DNA of 64,000 nucleotides from Rossellomorea aquimaris (GTDB lineage Bacteria; Bacillota; Bacilli; Bacillales; Bacillaceae_B): NCBI RefSeq assembly GCF_008180865.1, contig NZ_VTEX01000003.1, positions 188,501 to 252,500 of the forward strand, read 5' to 3'. Shown piece by piece: positions 15,801 to 25,011 of this stretch (position 1 is its first letter; each line of letters starts with the position of its first letter). The notes under the pieces were generated by a model. It saw only the letters and a program-made list of their open reading frames with translations, ran no database searches and was not told where the DNA came from. The position numbers and the translations under genes were made by a program.

Positions 15801-16658
15801 CTACTCTCTAATCAGAGGGAGCGTACAACAACGGAATGATCCGCCTGACTTGATGATTTCGGATAAATCAAGTTCGATTACGTCAAAACCCTTCGATCTT
15901 ATTCGTTCATTCAAGTCTTGGTTTTGAGTAAGACTGATGATTTTTTCATTACCGATTGCTAATACATTGGGGCCCATTTGAAACTGTTCGTCCTCCGTGA
16001 CAGTGATGATATTATAATGTTTCTTGATTGTTTCAAGATCCTCTTTAGTAAAGGCCGGTGGATATACAAGTGCCCATTCCTTTGAAATGATCGTAAATAC
16101 ACAATCTAAATGGAGGACACCTTCTTTTAATGGCAACTCATGAACGGTAAATTGGGGGAGCTGATTTCGTAAGGATTGGATGGCCAGTTGGTTCGTCCGT
16201 CCACTCACCCCGATCCAAATATTCTGCTCATCAACGAGCACATCCCCTCCTTCAATGGAATGGAGAAGTTCATTATAAGGCACTTCATTGGTTTCCAGCC
16301 ATTTCTTCAGCGTTTTCACTTCGCCCCGCCTGACATCGGTATTCATCGATGCAACGAAGAACTGATCATGAATCGTGAACCCGATGTCCCTTGTGAAGAC
16401 TTGTTCATTAAACTCTGGTGATGGCTGCAGGTGAATGACTTCTGAACCGTTTTTCTCTAACGTATCAACAAAGTTTTTATGCTGCAGAACCGCTTTTTCT
16501 ATATTGATATTTTCCTTTAGGAAATGCTTTTGAGTCTCATTTATGATTTCATTTATTTGCATATTTTCAGGTGAAACAACGACCACTTTCTTTAACTTTC
16601 CATACTCATTGGCACAATGTGTTTTTGGATTTGGAACCAACGGGGAATTTAAACTCAT
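15801..16658 (-). CDS. DDAH/arginine deiminase-superfamily hydrolase (YkgA-like)
   Basis: A 285-residue guanidino-group-modifying enzyme. Pentein-fold landmarks: N-terminal YGKLKKVVVVSPENM, FTRDIGF, EGGDVLV (~153), general-base LHLDCVF and the terminal catalytic Cys in GGSFRCCTLPL. It would hydrolyse arginine-type or methylarginine-type substrates; the family includes dimethylargininase and B. subtilis YkgA. The start is at 16658, where GGAGGGTG is five bases ahead; a longer in-frame ATG lies upstream of that site. A more distant paralogue lies at 52275-53219. Substrate not determinable here. Confidence 0.85.
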   Translation of the reverse strand: MSLNSPLVPNPKTHCANEYGKLKKVVVVSPENMQINEIINETQKHFLKENINIEKAVLQHKNFVDTLEKNGSEVIHLQPSPEFNEQVFTRDIGFTIHDQFFVASMNTDVRRGEVKTLKKWLETNEVPYNELLHSIEGGDVLVDEQNIWIGVSGRTNQLAIQSLRNQLPQFTVHELPLKEGVLHLDCVFTIISKEWALVYPPAFTKEDLETIKKHYNIITVTEDEQFQMGPNVLAIGNEKIISLTQNQDLNERIRSKGFDVIELDLSEIIKSGGSFRCCTLPLIRE

Positions 16659-16837
16659 CTTTACACCCTCCATTTATCTACTCTTAAAAACTGCTATTCC
16701 CTGTTATTATGCTGATAAAACTTCCTTTTTATAATTTATGCTGAAGAAGCCTAAACAGGCACGACGGGCATCCTGTAATTAAGAAATAAGGGCATTTGTC
16801 CAGACGAAAAAGGCATGCATCCGCACACCTCCTTCCA

Positions 16838-18418
16838 TTAATGAACCATCCTGTCATGATCCTTCCAGTATTCTTTTCGGATCAAAACCTTTTGGATTTT
16901 TCCTGAAGCGGTCTTAGGTAACTCCTTTGCAAACGTAATACTTTTCGGAGCTTTGAAGTGGGCAAGCTTTTCTCTGCTGAATTCGATAAGCTCCTCTTCC
17001 GTTAAGCTGTGACCCTCCCTGATAACAACGACTGCATGGGGCACTTCACCCCAACGCTCATGGGGGATGGCTACGACCGCTGCTTCGAGGACACTGTCAT
17101 GTTCATAGAGAGCCCCCTCTACTTCAATAGAAGAGATGTTTTCTCCGCCGCTTATTATGACGTCTTTCATCCGGTCGACAATTTCTATGAAGCCATCCCC
17201 GTCAACGGTCGCCATGTCACCTGTATGGAGCCATCCATCTCGAATGGCTTGATTGGTGGCTTCAGGGTTTTTATAATATCCTTCCATCACTGTATTCGTT
17301 CTGGTAACGATTTCTCCAATCGCTTTCCCGTTACAGGGCACTTCGTTTCCGACCTCATCCACTACTTTCACCTTGCTGCCGATCATACTGTATCCGGCTT
17401 TCGCCTTTAACCGGTACTTTTCTTCCTTTGGTCTGTCCTGTTCTGAAGATCTCAGGATGGACGTAGTGATGAGTGGAGAGATTTCTGTCATTCCGTACAC
17501 CTGGATGAACTCCCATTTCAGATCCTCTTCCACCTTTCGGACAAAGGCTGGTGGAGGGGCTGAGCCCGCAATGACAACCCTTACATTTCGAGAGATAGTC
17601 CGCTCCCTGTCCGGGTAGTTTTCCAGAAGCATATTCAGAACCGTCGGCGCCATATGCATAACCGTTACCTCATGTTTCTCGACTTTATCTAAAATCGTCT
17701 CCGGTTCTACCTTTCTGAGCATCACCTGGGTCGCACCGTTGGCAGTATAGTAAAAGGGTGACCCCCATCCGTTCACATGGAACATTGGCAGCACGTGAAG
17801 CAAAGTGTCCTGATCGGAAACACGCAAATGATGCATGGAGGATAGGGCATGCAGATAATTTGAGCGGTGTGTGAGGAGCACTCCCTTCGGATCCCCTGTC
17901 GTTCCACTTGTATATAATAATGAAGCGATATCGGTTTCTTCCAGGTCTACGCGATCGAAAGCTTCGCTGCTGAATGAGCCGCGCCACTCGTCATAGCCGG
18001 GATATCCATCTCTGGAATCACCATGGATCACAATATGCTTCAAATTCGGCACCTTAGACAAAATCGGCTGCACCAGAGGATAAAGTTCCTCATCTACAAA
18101 TAATGCTTTGCTCTCGCTATGTGTCAGGATAAATTGATAATCCGCAGGTTTTAAGCGCGTATTAAGCGGGGTCATGATCCCTCCTGCACCATAGACTCCA
18201 TAGAACCCTTCCAGCATCTCGGTCGTATTCGGAGCCAGATACGCAACCTTGTCCCCTTTTTCAATCCCCAATTCCATTAGTCCTCTAGACAGTTGATTCA
18301 CACGGGCATTCAGCTGCTTATATGTCAAACGCTTCACATCGTCAATAATCGCAACTTTTTCTCCATATTGCTCGACTGCCCGATCTAGAAAATCCGTTAA
18401 CACTAAAGGTACATGCAT
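16838..18418 (-). CDS. Long-chain acyl-CoA synthetase / AMP-binding enzyme
   Basis: A 526-residue adenylate-forming enzyme activating a carboxylic acid with ATP and CoA. Motifs: P-loop YTSGTTGDPKGVLLTH (~170), VYGMTE (~307), GWLHTGDMA (~394), DRMKDVIISGGENISS (~413) and the C-terminal catalytic lysine in PKTASGKIQKV. The sequence is closest in style to medium/long-chain fatty acid or aryl-acid ligases. It appears monocistronic, with a start preceded by AAGGGATGGG. The chain length of the substrate is not predictable. Confidence 0.9.
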   Translation of the reverse strand: MHVPLVLTDFLDRAVEQYGEKVAIIDDVKRLTYKQLNARVNQLSRGLMELGIEKGDKVAYLAPNTTEMLEGFYGVYGAGGIMTPLNTRLKPADYQFILTHSESKALFVDEELYPLVQPILSKVPNLKHIVIHGDSRDGYPGYDEWRGSFSSEAFDRVDLEETDIASLLYTSGTTGDPKGVLLTHRSNYLHALSSMHHLRVSDQDTLLHVLPMFHVNGWGSPFYYTANGATQVMLRKVEPETILDKVEKHEVTVMHMAPTVLNMLLENYPDRERTISRNVRVVIAGSAPPPAFVRKVEEDLKWEFIQVYGMTEISPLITTSILRSSEQDRPKEEKYRLKAKAGYSMIGSKVKVVDEVGNEVPCNGKAIGEIVTRTNTVMEGYYKNPEATNQAIRDGWLHTGDMATVDGDGFIEIVDRMKDVIISGGENISSIEVEGALYEHDSVLEAAVVAIPHERWGEVPHAVVVIREGHSLTEEELIEFSREKLAHFKAPKSITFAKELPKTASGKIQKVLIRKEYWKDHDRMVH

Positions 18419-18564
18419 ATGTACAACCCATCCCTTCTGTTGGTTAATGACTATTTATATTCATTATTTTAGCAGATTCAGGAGTAGATTGGGAATATTC
18501 TGAAATTTTATATGGAGGTACTGATTTTATAGGGATCAGTATTTTGCTGAAAGATTTTCTAACC

Positions 18565-18600
18565 AAAAAGCATGATGACACATTGGTCATCATGCTTTTT
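18565..18600 (-). terminator. Terminator of the DEAD-box helicase gene
   Basis: A perfect 15-bp stem AAAAAGCATGATGAC/GTCATCATGCTTTTT lies three bases past the helicase stop. Confidence 0.9.
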
Positions 18601-18603
18601 GAG

Positions 18604-20046
18604 TTAGCGGCCTCTTCTATTTGAAGAGGATTTGCCTTGGCTGTTTCTTTTTGCGCTGGAGTCGCTTCTTCTTGATTTGCCGGAATCACTTGGTCTGGAT
18701 TGTCTGCCTCTTGAGGAACTGGCTGAGTCTCCTCCACGTGGGGATGATGATTCTTCCCTTCTCGATCGACGACTGCGTGAAGAGTCACCACCTTCACTGT
18801 TACGAGACCGACCTCCCCGTGGAGACCTTGCTTTTCGCTCTTTATTCGCTTGGATATTCTTTTCACGTCTATCCTTCGCACTTTCATTTGATCCCTTATG
18901 GACATTGGCGGTTTCCTTAGAAGGAGCGACCTCCACGACACGACGAGGCAATGAACGGCCTATGCCGTTTTCAATCATTTCCAGATCCTGCTTGTCCTTT
19001 AGTGCAACAAAGGTGATGGCAAGCCCATCTTTTCCGGCACGTCCCGTACGTCCGATTCTGTGAATATAGCTTTCCACATCTTGAGGGATATCATAGTTGA
19101 ATACATGAGTGACTCCTTCAACGTCAAGACCACGAGCAGCCACGTCGGTCGCGATAAGAAGCTGAAGTTTCGCTTCTCTGAACTTCTTCATTACTCCTTC
19201 TCTTTTCGCTTGAGATAAGTCACCGTGCAGTTCATCCACCAGGAATCCTCTCGTTTTCAGATCTCCCAGCAGCTTGCTGACCCTTCTTTTCGTTCTGCAG
19301 AAAATGATGCCTAAAAACGGCTGAACGTCATGAATTGTTTGACTAAGGGCATCTAATTTCCGGCGATCCGTCGTTTCCACGATTTCCTGCTGGATTTCCT
19401 GCACAATTTTTTCTTTTTCGCGAATTTGTACATTATGTGGATTGTTCATATAGCGCTTTCCGATCTTACGGATATCCTTTGACATCGTCGCAGAGAATAG
19501 CGCGGTTTGACGGGTGAACGGCGTCTCGCGAATGATTGACTCGACTTCATCAAAAAATCCGATATGGAGCATTTGATCTGCCTCATCCAACACTAAAAAC
19601 GATACATTCGAAAAGTCCACAGTCTCCCGGCGAACGTGATCAAGCAATCGTCCAGGAGTTCCAATCACGATATGAATCGCTTTATTCTTCAGTCGCTTAA
19701 TTTGCTTCTCGACATCCTGGCCACCGTACACAGCTAATACATGTATGTCATCTTCAGTAGAAGAAAGAATCTGATTTAATTCAGCAGTTACTTGAATCGC
19801 GAGCTCTCTCGTCGGAGTCACAATAAGAGATTGGATCTCATCTCTCGTTGGATCAATTTTGGCAAGCATAGGCAAAAGGAATGCCATCGTTTTCCCCGTT
19901 CCGGTCTGTGCCTGTCCAATCACGTCTTCACCATTTAATAGTACAGGGATGGTTTCACTCTGAATCGGTGTTGGCTCTGAAATGGATTGTTCTTTTAACG
20001 CATTCACGTACTTAGGCTCAATTCCTAAGGATGTAAAATCATTCAA
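18604..20046 (-). CDS. DEAD-box ATP-dependent RNA helicase
   Basis: A 480-residue RNA helicase. It has a Q motif (ISEPTPIQ), Walker [19 protein letters not shown] in [12 protein letters not shown], and [10 protein letters not shown]. The last ~100 residues are a basic, low-complexity Arg/Ser/Gly tail ([19 protein letters not shown]) typical of RNA-binding extensions. The length resembles CshA and DeaD; I do not assign one. Start is TTG 20046: AGAGGTGA lies just upstream, while the GTG at 20055 overlaps that site. Role likely in cold-shock or ribosome/mRNA remodelling. Confidence 0.9.
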   Translation of the reverse strand: MNDFTSLGIEPKYVNALKEQSISEPTPIQSETIPVLLNGEDVIGQAQTGTGKTMAFLLPMLAKIDPTRDEIQSLIVTPTRELAIQVTAELNQILSSTEDDIHVLAVYGGQDVEKQIKRLKNKAIHIVIGTPGRLLDHVRRETVDFSNVSFLVLDEADQMLHIGFFDEVESIIRETPFTRQTALFSATMSKDIRKIGKRYMNNPHNVQIREKEKIVQEIQQEIVETTDRRKLDALSQTIHDVQPFLGIIFCRTKRRVSKLLGDLKTRGFLVDELHGDLSQAKREGVMKKFREAKLQLLIATDVAARGLDVEGVTHVFNYDIPQDVESYIHRIGRTGRAGKDGLAITFVALKDKQDLEMIENGIGRSLPRRVVEVAPSKETANVHKGSNESAKDRREKNIQANKERKARSPRGGRSRNSEGGDSSRSRRSRREESSSPRGGDSASSSRGRQSRPSDSGKSRRSDSSAKRNSQGKSSSNRRGR

Positions 20047-20144
20047 TGGGGTCACCTCTTTGTACCCATTATACCTTTAATCGTCTTTAGAAAATAGGGC
20101 TCTATGTTATAATGGGAAAATCGTAAATGAAATGAGGAGTAATA

Positions 20145-20600
20145 ATGCTGACATATGAAGATAAATTAACCATAATCGAAGAGTTCCCTGAACTTTCACG
20201 TAAGGACGTTTCACTGAATCGGGTGAATTTCCACTTTGAAGAAAGTCTTTATGAAAAGACGACTGTGGTGTACCATCTTCATCCGAACGGAAACGGTTTT
20301 GTTTATACGGGAGGGCTTCCCGATTATGAAGCCAATAAAAAAGGTCTCGTGAATATCCGTGATTTTTCTGGTGAAAAACTGCGCGAAATTATCCGGGCTT
20401 CCATTGATCATTTGGCAACGGAAGAAGAAATCGTGCCTCCTGTGGAACAGATGTGGAAAGATGCTGAAGGACATTCCCTCATGTTGATCGAAGAGGATGA
20501 CCGCTGGAATATTTATGCCGGCGATAACCTGGAAGACAGCTTTGGCGGGTATGATGAAGCAGCGTTGTATTTACGTGAGGAAGGGTTTCGCAGACGCTGA
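20145..20600 (+). CDS. Conserved uncharacterised protein, 151 residues
   Basis: A soluble acidic protein I do not recognise. It has a likely N-terminal helix, a strand-rich middle (TTVVYHLHPNGNGFVYTGG) and a C-terminal part (HSLMLIEEDDRWNIYAGDNLEDSFGGYDEAALYL). No Cys-rich, signal or membrane segments. It has a good site (TGAGGAG) before ATG and a TATAAT at 20108-20113. It is divergent from the helicase and precedes a flavin reductase gene by 78 bases. Confidence 0.75.
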   Translation: MLTYEDKLTIIEEFPELSRKDVSLNRVNFHFEESLYEKTTVVYHLHPNGNGFVYTGGLPDYEANKKGLVNIRDFSGEKLREIIRASIDHLATEEEIVPPVEQMWKDAEGHSLMLIEEDDRWNIYAGDNLEDSFGGYDEAALYLREEGFRRR

Positions 20601-20678
20601 TAAGAGGTCTATTTTCATGTGCAATACTAGAAAAAATGGCCAAGCTGTAAATTTGAATTCACTGAGGAGTGTTGATAA

Positions 20679-21215
20679 ATGAAAGTATTAGCCCTTTTAG
20701 GAAGTACGCGAAAAAACGGCAACTCAGAATACCTTACAAAAAAAATCGTAGAAGGAACCGACCACACTGTCGTATCTCTTACGGACCTGCATATTGAACC
20801 GATCGAAGACTTAAGACACTCTGAAGGTGGATTCTCTCCTGTCGATGATGATTACGAAAAACTGGTCCAATTAATAGAAGAGCATGACGTATTACTATTT
20901 GCTACACCTCTTTATTGGTACGGAATGAGCGGTCCCATGAAAAACTTCTTTGACCGATGGAGTCAGTACCTGCGCGATGAGCGCTTTAACTTAAAAGAAG
21001 AGCTTACGAAGAAAAAAGCATATGTAGTGATAACCGGTGGAAGCTCAGCAAAGATTAAAGGCCTGCCCCTGGTACAGCAGTTCAATTATATTTTTGAATT
21101 CGTCCATATGGAATTTGCAGACTATATGATTGGTGCCGGAGTGAAGCCTGGAGAGATTGTGAATGACATAGCAGCACTTGAAAAAGCTGAGCGGTGGAAT
21201 GCGTTATTTAAATGA
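20679..21215 (+). CDS. NADPH-dependent FMN reductase-like flavoprotein
   Basis: A 178-residue flavodoxin-fold oxidoreductase. FMN-phosphate loop GSTRKNGNSEYL starts near residue 8, and ATPLYWYGMSGPMKNFFDRW (~71) is the NADPH_FMN_red/multimeric flavodoxin signature. It likely reduces quinones, nitro or metal substrates using NAD(P)H. The start has TGAGGAGTG nine bases ahead, and a strong terminator follows directly. Confidence 0.88.
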   Translation: MKVLALLGSTRKNGNSEYLTKKIVEGTDHTVVSLTDLHIEPIEDLRHSEGGFSPVDDDYEKLVQLIEEHDVLLFATPLYWYGMSGPMKNFFDRWSQYLRDERFNLKEELTKKKAYVVITGGSSAKIKGLPLVQQFNYIFEFVHMEFADYMIGAGVKPGEIVNDIAALEKAERWNALFK

Positions 21216-21247
21216 GATGATCCCTTTTAAGGGGTCATCTTTTTTTA
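21215..21247 (+). terminator. Rho-independent terminator
   Basis: AGATGATCCC/GGGGTCATCT with seven T, immediately after the flavin reductase gene. Confidence 0.85.
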
Positions 21248-21328
21248 AATTCTACACTGATAAGGAAATATCACCATGATTCTACAATTTCCACAAAAAA
21301 AGATGACCACAGTCATCCCTTCTCTCTA

Positions 21329-21757
21329 CTATCCTTGCAGTCTTCCCAATATCGTCGTCAATGTCTGATCCAATCTCTCCAACTCTTCCCCATCCATCTC
21401 TAATCGCTCGAGCAACCGAGCCGGAACACAAGCTGCTTTTTCTTTCATGGCTATTCCTTTTTTTGTAAGAGTTATCACAACGCTCCGTTCATCTTCAACA
21501 GACCGGTGACGCTCGACGAGTCCGTTCGATTCCATTCTTTTCAGCATCGGAGTTAACGTTCCCGAGTCCAAGAACAATTTCCGCCCCAATTCTTTTACAG
21601 ATACCGTTCCATCTTCCCAAAGCACTAACAATGCAAGGTATTGCGGATAAGTCACACCGATTTCTTCAAGTAGCCCTCGATATAACTTGGTAATCTCCCG
21701 CTCTGCTGTATAGATCTTAAAACATATTTGATTCTCTAATAATAATGGATCTTTCAT
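21329..21757 (-). CDS. ohrR: MarR-family organic hydroperoxide sensor OhrR
   Basis: A 142-residue winged-helix repressor. The peroxide-sensing Cys12 lies in ENQICFKIYTAEREITKLY, matching the reactive N-terminal Cys of OhrR. The recognition region is GTLTPMLKRMESNGLVERHRS and the wing DERSVVITLT. Two extra Cys are absent except Cys near 111, so it belongs to or near the one-Cys type. The start at 21757 gives this usual N-terminus; a longer frame to 21805 has no site. It is divergent from ohr with a palindromic operator between. Confidence 0.9.
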   Translation of the reverse strand: MKDPLLLENQICFKIYTAEREITKLYRGLLEEIGVTYPQYLALLVLWEDGTVSVKELGRKLFLDSGTLTPMLKRMESNGLVERHRSVEDERSVVITLTKKGIAMKEKAACVPARLLERLEMDGEELERLDQTLTTILGRLQG

Positions 21758-21830
21758 ACATGTGTATTCCTTTCTTGAACATACTAACCTGAGATCATCA
21801 TACAAAAAAAGATATCAATTATCAAATTTA

Positions 21831-21907
21831 ATTGTGCAAAATTTAATTGTTGACAATTAAAAACAAAGCCGTTAATATTAATTTTGTAATATTGAATTTT
21901 GCACAAT
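21831..21907. promoter_or_regulatory. ohrR/ohr control region: operators
   Basis: A perfect palindrome TTTAATTGT-TG-ACAATTAAA (21842-21861) covers the ohr -35. It sits inside a second inverted pair, ATTGTGCAAAATT (21831-21843) and AATTTTGCACAAT (21895-21907), 13 bp each and perfect. OhrR is the obvious binder. Confidence 0.8.
21850..21878 (+). promoter_or_regulatory. Sigma-A promoter of ohr
   Basis: TTGACA (21850-21855), 17 bases, TAATAT (21873-21878). Confidence 0.8.
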
Positions 21908-21946
21908 CAAAAAAAAAAAAAAACACACAAATGAGGAGTGAATGAA

Positions 21947-22369
21947 ATGGAAGCATTATACACAGCAAAAGCAACAGCAACAGGTGGACGCGCAGGAAAA
22001 GTAACAAGCAGTGACGGAGTATTGGACGTCGGATTGGCGATGCCTAAATCACTTGGGGGTTCTGGAGCAGAAGGGTCAACGAATCCTGAACAATTGTTCG
22101 CAGCTGGATATGCGGCTTGCTTCGATAGCGCTCTTAACTTAGTGGCTCGTCAAGAAAAGAAAAAGATTGAATCGAAAGTGGCAGCTGAAGTTTCCCTTGG
22201 AAAAGATACAGATGGTGGATTCAAACTCGGCGTTGTGTTAACAGTAGCAGTAAAGGGTGTTGAATTAGATGAAGCGAAGCAATTAGTCGAAAAGGCACAC
22301 GGAGTTTGCCCGTATTCTAAAGCAACGAGTGGGAATATCGATGTTGAATTAAATACTGAATTATTATAA
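21947..22369 (+). CDS. ohr: Organic hydroperoxide resistance protein Ohr
   Basis: A 140-residue thiol peroxidase of the OsmC/Ohr family that reduces fatty acid and other organic hydroperoxides, usually with lipoyl proteins as electron donor. Both catalytic cysteines are present: Cys58 in GYAACFDSAL and Cys121 in VCPYSKAT; the Arg of GGRAGKV (~15) is also typical. The start 21947 has GAGGAG nine bases ahead; the in-frame GTG at 21938 lies within the site. A 14-15-base A-run precedes the site. Divergent from ohrR. Confidence 0.95.
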   Translation: MEALYTAKATATGGRAGKVTSSDGVLDVGLAMPKSLGGSGAEGSTNPEQLFAAGYAACFDSALNLVARQEKKKIESKVAAEVSLGKDTDGGFKLGVVLTVAVKGVELDEAKQLVEKAHGVCPYSKATSGNIDVELNTELL

Positions 22370-22377
22370 ATAATCGT

Positions 22378-22409
22378 GGGTAGGCAGTTAACTGCCTATC
22401 CTTTTTTTC
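22378..22409 (+). terminator. Terminator of ohr
   Basis: GGGTAGGCAGTTAACTGCCTATCC folds into a tight hairpin followed by seven T. Confidence 0.85.
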
Positions 22410-22430
22410 TAAAAAAACGAACATTTGTTC

Positions 22431-22460
22431 TTGTTTCATTCCAACAGTTTGGACTATAAT
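22431..22460 (+). promoter_or_regulatory. Promoter of the VOC protein gene
   Basis: TTGTTT (22431-22436), 18 bases, TATAAT (22455-22460). Confidence 0.55.
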
Positions 22461-22498
22461 AAAGATGTAATAAAATTCATACGAACTGGAGTGGAGAA

Positions 22499-22912
22499 AT
22501 GATGAAACATCAGGCTGCACCTTATTTTAGTTTTAGTGGCGAAGCGAAAGAAGCATTAGACTATTACAAAGAAGTGTTTGAAGGAGAAGTATTGGCAGTT
22601 CAGACTTTTGGCGAGGCCGATTACCCAAGTCCACCGGAAATCGCTGATCAAATCATGCATGCCCACTTTAAAAAAGGAGAGCTTTCCTTTATGATGTCAG
22701 ATAGCTTTCCGGGTCATCAGCCAACGGTAGGTAACAATATATCCCTTATCCTGGAGCTGGAAAGTGAAGAGGACATCGATACTTACTATCGCCGTTTAAC
22801 TGAAAAAGGAACCGTAGTTATGGAACTTCAAGACACGTTCTGGGGTGCTAAATATGCAAAGGTGAAAGATCCTTATGGAATCCATTGGGACTTGAATTAC
22901 ACGAAAAAATAA
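22499..22912 (+). CDS. VOC-family protein (PhnB/YjdN-like)
   Basis: A 137-residue vicinal-oxygen-chelate protein. It shows the pattern PYFSFSGEAKEALDYYKEVFEGEV, then HAHFKKGELSFMMSD and the C-terminal KDPYGIHWDLNY, which is the PhnB/3-demethylubiquinone-like subfamily. These are small dimers of uncertain reaction. GGAGTGGAGA lies before tandem ATG codons. It is flanked by its own promoter and terminator, so it is monocistronic. Confidence 0.85.
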   Translation: MMKHQAAPYFSFSGEAKEALDYYKEVFEGEVLAVQTFGEADYPSPPEIADQIMHAHFKKGELSFMMSDSFPGHQPTVGNNISLILELESEEDIDTYYRRLTEKGTVVMELQDTFWGAKYAKVKDPYGIHWDLNYTKK

Positions 22913-22917
22913 CTCAT

Positions 22918-22964
22918 CGGCTACTGCATCTTCAGCATACATAAACCATGCAGTAGCCGTTTTT
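22918..22964 (+). terminator. Terminator of the VOC protein gene
   Basis: A perfect 12-bp stem CGGCTACTGCAT/ATGCAGTAGCCG followed by T-run. Confidence 0.85.
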
Positions 22965-23167
22965 CCACGTTTATACTGATACATTTCGATTGAATTTCTT
23001 CCGACTGAAATATCTCACTATCCTCATTCGAATTAATCCCGCTTTACTTATATGATGCTGGAACCCACTAAGACCCTGCGGTACAAAAATATATGTTTTA
23101 TCCAAGACTGTTAAAGGGAATGGAATATGAACATTATTTAAATACGATACTTATTGGGGGAACCAAA

Positions 23168-24358
23168 ATGGATTTGCATAATGGCCGCTTATATTGGCCT
23201 TCTACATTAAAAGATAAAAACAGAAGCTTCGATAAACATTATGATGTAGCGATTATCGGAGGGGGAATGTCCGGAGCATTATGTGCCTATTCACTTACCG
23301 AAGCGGGTTTGAACGTTGCAATCATTGAAAAACGGACTATGGCTTCAGGAAGTTCCGCTGCCAACACTGGTTTACTGCAATTTTCCAACGATATCATGCT
23401 CCATGATCTGATTGATCAAATCGGAGAAGAAAAAGCTGTCCGATTTTATAAGCTGTGTTTTGAAGCAATTGATAACCTTGAAAGAGTCGCTATGAATTTA
23501 CCATTGTCTCCCGAATTCATCCGGAGGAAGAGCATCTACTATGCGAGCTCTACGCGGCATGTATCAAAGCTGAAAAAAGAATACAAAGTATTGAAGGAAC
23601 ATGGCTTTCCGGTAGAATATTGGTCCAAGAAAGAAATCAAACAGCGCTTGCCTTTTTCAAAACCGGGAGCATTGATCACCAATGGAGATGCAGAAGTAAA
23701 TCCATACCGATTTGTGAACGGCATAATCGACTATTTAAAGGCAGGTCAAAAGACAACAATCTTTGAAAATCTTGAAGCTGGCCGAGTAGAAGAGGCAGCT
23801 GACGGTGTCAACATTCATACTTCTGAAGGTATTATTCAGGCATCTCACTTGGTTCATGCAACCGGATATGAAACTCCTCCGATCGATAAGAAAATAGGCA
23901 CTGAAGTCAATCGATCTTATGCCATTGCCACTGAGCCCATTGAAGATTTATCTCAATGGCCTGAACGTGCCCTCATCTGGGAGACGAAACGCCCCTATTT
24001 ATATATGCGCTCTACAGTGGATAATCGAATCATTGCAGGGGGCTTGGATGAAGATCCTCCCGAGGCACCTCAGAATGAGAAGAAAATTGAAAAAAGGGGA
24101 AAGCAAATTGAGAAAGAGGTTCAAAAGCTATTTCCCGACCTGGACATCAAAATGGACTATGCATGGGGGGCAAGCTTTGGAGAATCATTGGACAACCTCC
24201 CTTATATAGGAAAGCACCCTGAAAAAGAACGAACATATTACTTATTAGGCTACGGTGGAAACGGTACGGTATATAGCATGCTCGGATCTAACATCCTCCG
24301 TGACCTCATCTTAAACCGTACAAACCAAGACGCAGACATCGTTAAATTAGACAGGTGA
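23168..24358 (+). CDS. FAD-dependent amine/amino-acid oxidase-like oxidoreductase (DAO family)
   Basis: A 396-residue flavoprotein. FAD site DVAIIGGGMSGALCAYSL lies near residue 25, followed by EKRTMASGSSAANTGLLQFS, typical of D-amino acid oxidase/glycine oxidase-type enzymes, and a C-terminal YYLLGYGGNGTVYSMLGSNIL. The LYWP near the N-terminus resembles the gamma-glutamylputrescine oxidase-like group. Start 23168 is chosen for GGGGGAAC just upstream; an ATG 75 bases earlier has no site. The substrate is probably an amine or amino acid. Confidence 0.85.
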   Translation: MDLHNGRLYWPSTLKDKNRSFDKHYDVAIIGGGMSGALCAYSLTEAGLNVAIIEKRTMASGSSAANTGLLQFSNDIMLHDLIDQIGEEKAVRFYKLCFEAIDNLERVAMNLPLSPEFIRRKSIYYASSTRHVSKLKKEYKVLKEHGFPVEYWSKKEIKQRLPFSKPGALITNGDAEVNPYRFVNGIIDYLKAGQKTTIFENLEAGRVEEAADGVNIHTSEGIIQASHLVHATGYETPPIDKKIGTEVNRSYAIATEPIEDLSQWPERALIWETKRPYLYMRSTVDNRIIAGGLDEDPPEAPQNEKKIEKRGKQIEKEVQKLFPDLDIKMDYAWGASFGESLDNLPYIGKHPEKERTYYLLGYGGNGTVYSMLGSNILRDLILNRTNQDADIVKLDR

Positions 24359-24364
24359 AAATAA

Positions 24365-24390
24365 GGGACGGACCTTCAAAGGTCCGTCCC
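24365..24390. terminator. Hairpin with GGGACGGACC arms between convergent genes
   Basis: GGGACGGACC-TTCAAA-GGTCCGTCCC, a perfect 10-bp stem with a 6-base loop, no T-run. It lies between the DAO-family gene and the Crp/Fnr gene. Confidence 0.55.
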
Positions 24391-25011
24391 TCCCATCACA
24401 AGATAATGCTTATCTTTTTTTTGGATATGCCCTTCTGTTATCAGTTCTTTGGTGAGGCTGGTCACAGTTTCTCTTGTAGAGCCAATGAAGCTTGCGATGT
24501 CCTGGTGGGTTAGGGGGACCGTTAATTTCATGAATCTCCCTTGTTTTTCTCCAAAATTCTTCATTAGGAATGACATGAGGTAAAGGATTCGTTCTTTAAC
24601 AGGTGCGTACATGATGCGTTCGAGGAACATGTTTCGTTGTTTCATATGTTGATTGAAGGTGTAGAAGAGCTCTGCAAGAAAAGCAGGTTGCGAAACGCTT
24701 AAGCTATCCAGTTGTTTAAGAGAGATGACTGTTAAGATCGTTTCATCGATAGCTTCTGCGTAAACTCCCTCGTCGTCTAAGCTGAAACGCGCTATATTAC
24801 TGAAGAAATCTCCCCCACCCAGCATGGTGAGGATGGTTTTGCGTCCCTCCTCACTATTCTTATATAGCTTTATTTTCCCGGATTGAATCCTGTACAGATT
24901 TTGACTAAGTGAAAAAGGTTGAAAGATCACTTCTTTTTTTGAGTAGTTTGCGATCTTTCCCGGAAGATCACTGTTGGCTGAAGCAGATCGTAATGACGTT
25001 GCTGCATTCAA
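24376..25011 (-). CDS. Crp/Fnr-family transcriptional regulator
   Basis: A 211-residue regulator: cyclic-nucleotide-binding-like domain (~20-130, [33 protein letters not shown]), a dimer helix, and a C-terminal winged helix ([25 protein letters not shown]). It lacks the N-terminal Cys cluster of FNR and the key cAMP-binding Arg context, so the ligand is unknown. Its ATG overlaps the stop of msrAB by four bases, making it the last gene of the DM13-RR-HK-MsrAB operon. It may tune that operon or respond to the same oxidative cue. Confidence 0.88.
   Translation of the reverse strand: MNAATSLRSASANSDLPGKIANYSKKEVIFQPFSLSQNLYRIQSGKIKLYKNSEEGRKTILTMLGGGDFFSNIARFSLDDEGVYAEAIDETILTVISLKQLDSLSVSQPAFLAELFYTFNQHMKQRNMFLERIMYAPVKERILYLMSFLMKNFGEKQGRFMKLTVPLTHQDIASFIGSTRETVTSLTKELITEGHIQKKDKHYLVMGGTDL

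Noticed and set aside
18444-18941. 165-residue minus-strand frame over the helicase tail
   Set aside because: It is a shifted reading of the Arg/Ser-rich helicase tail and crosses its terminator.
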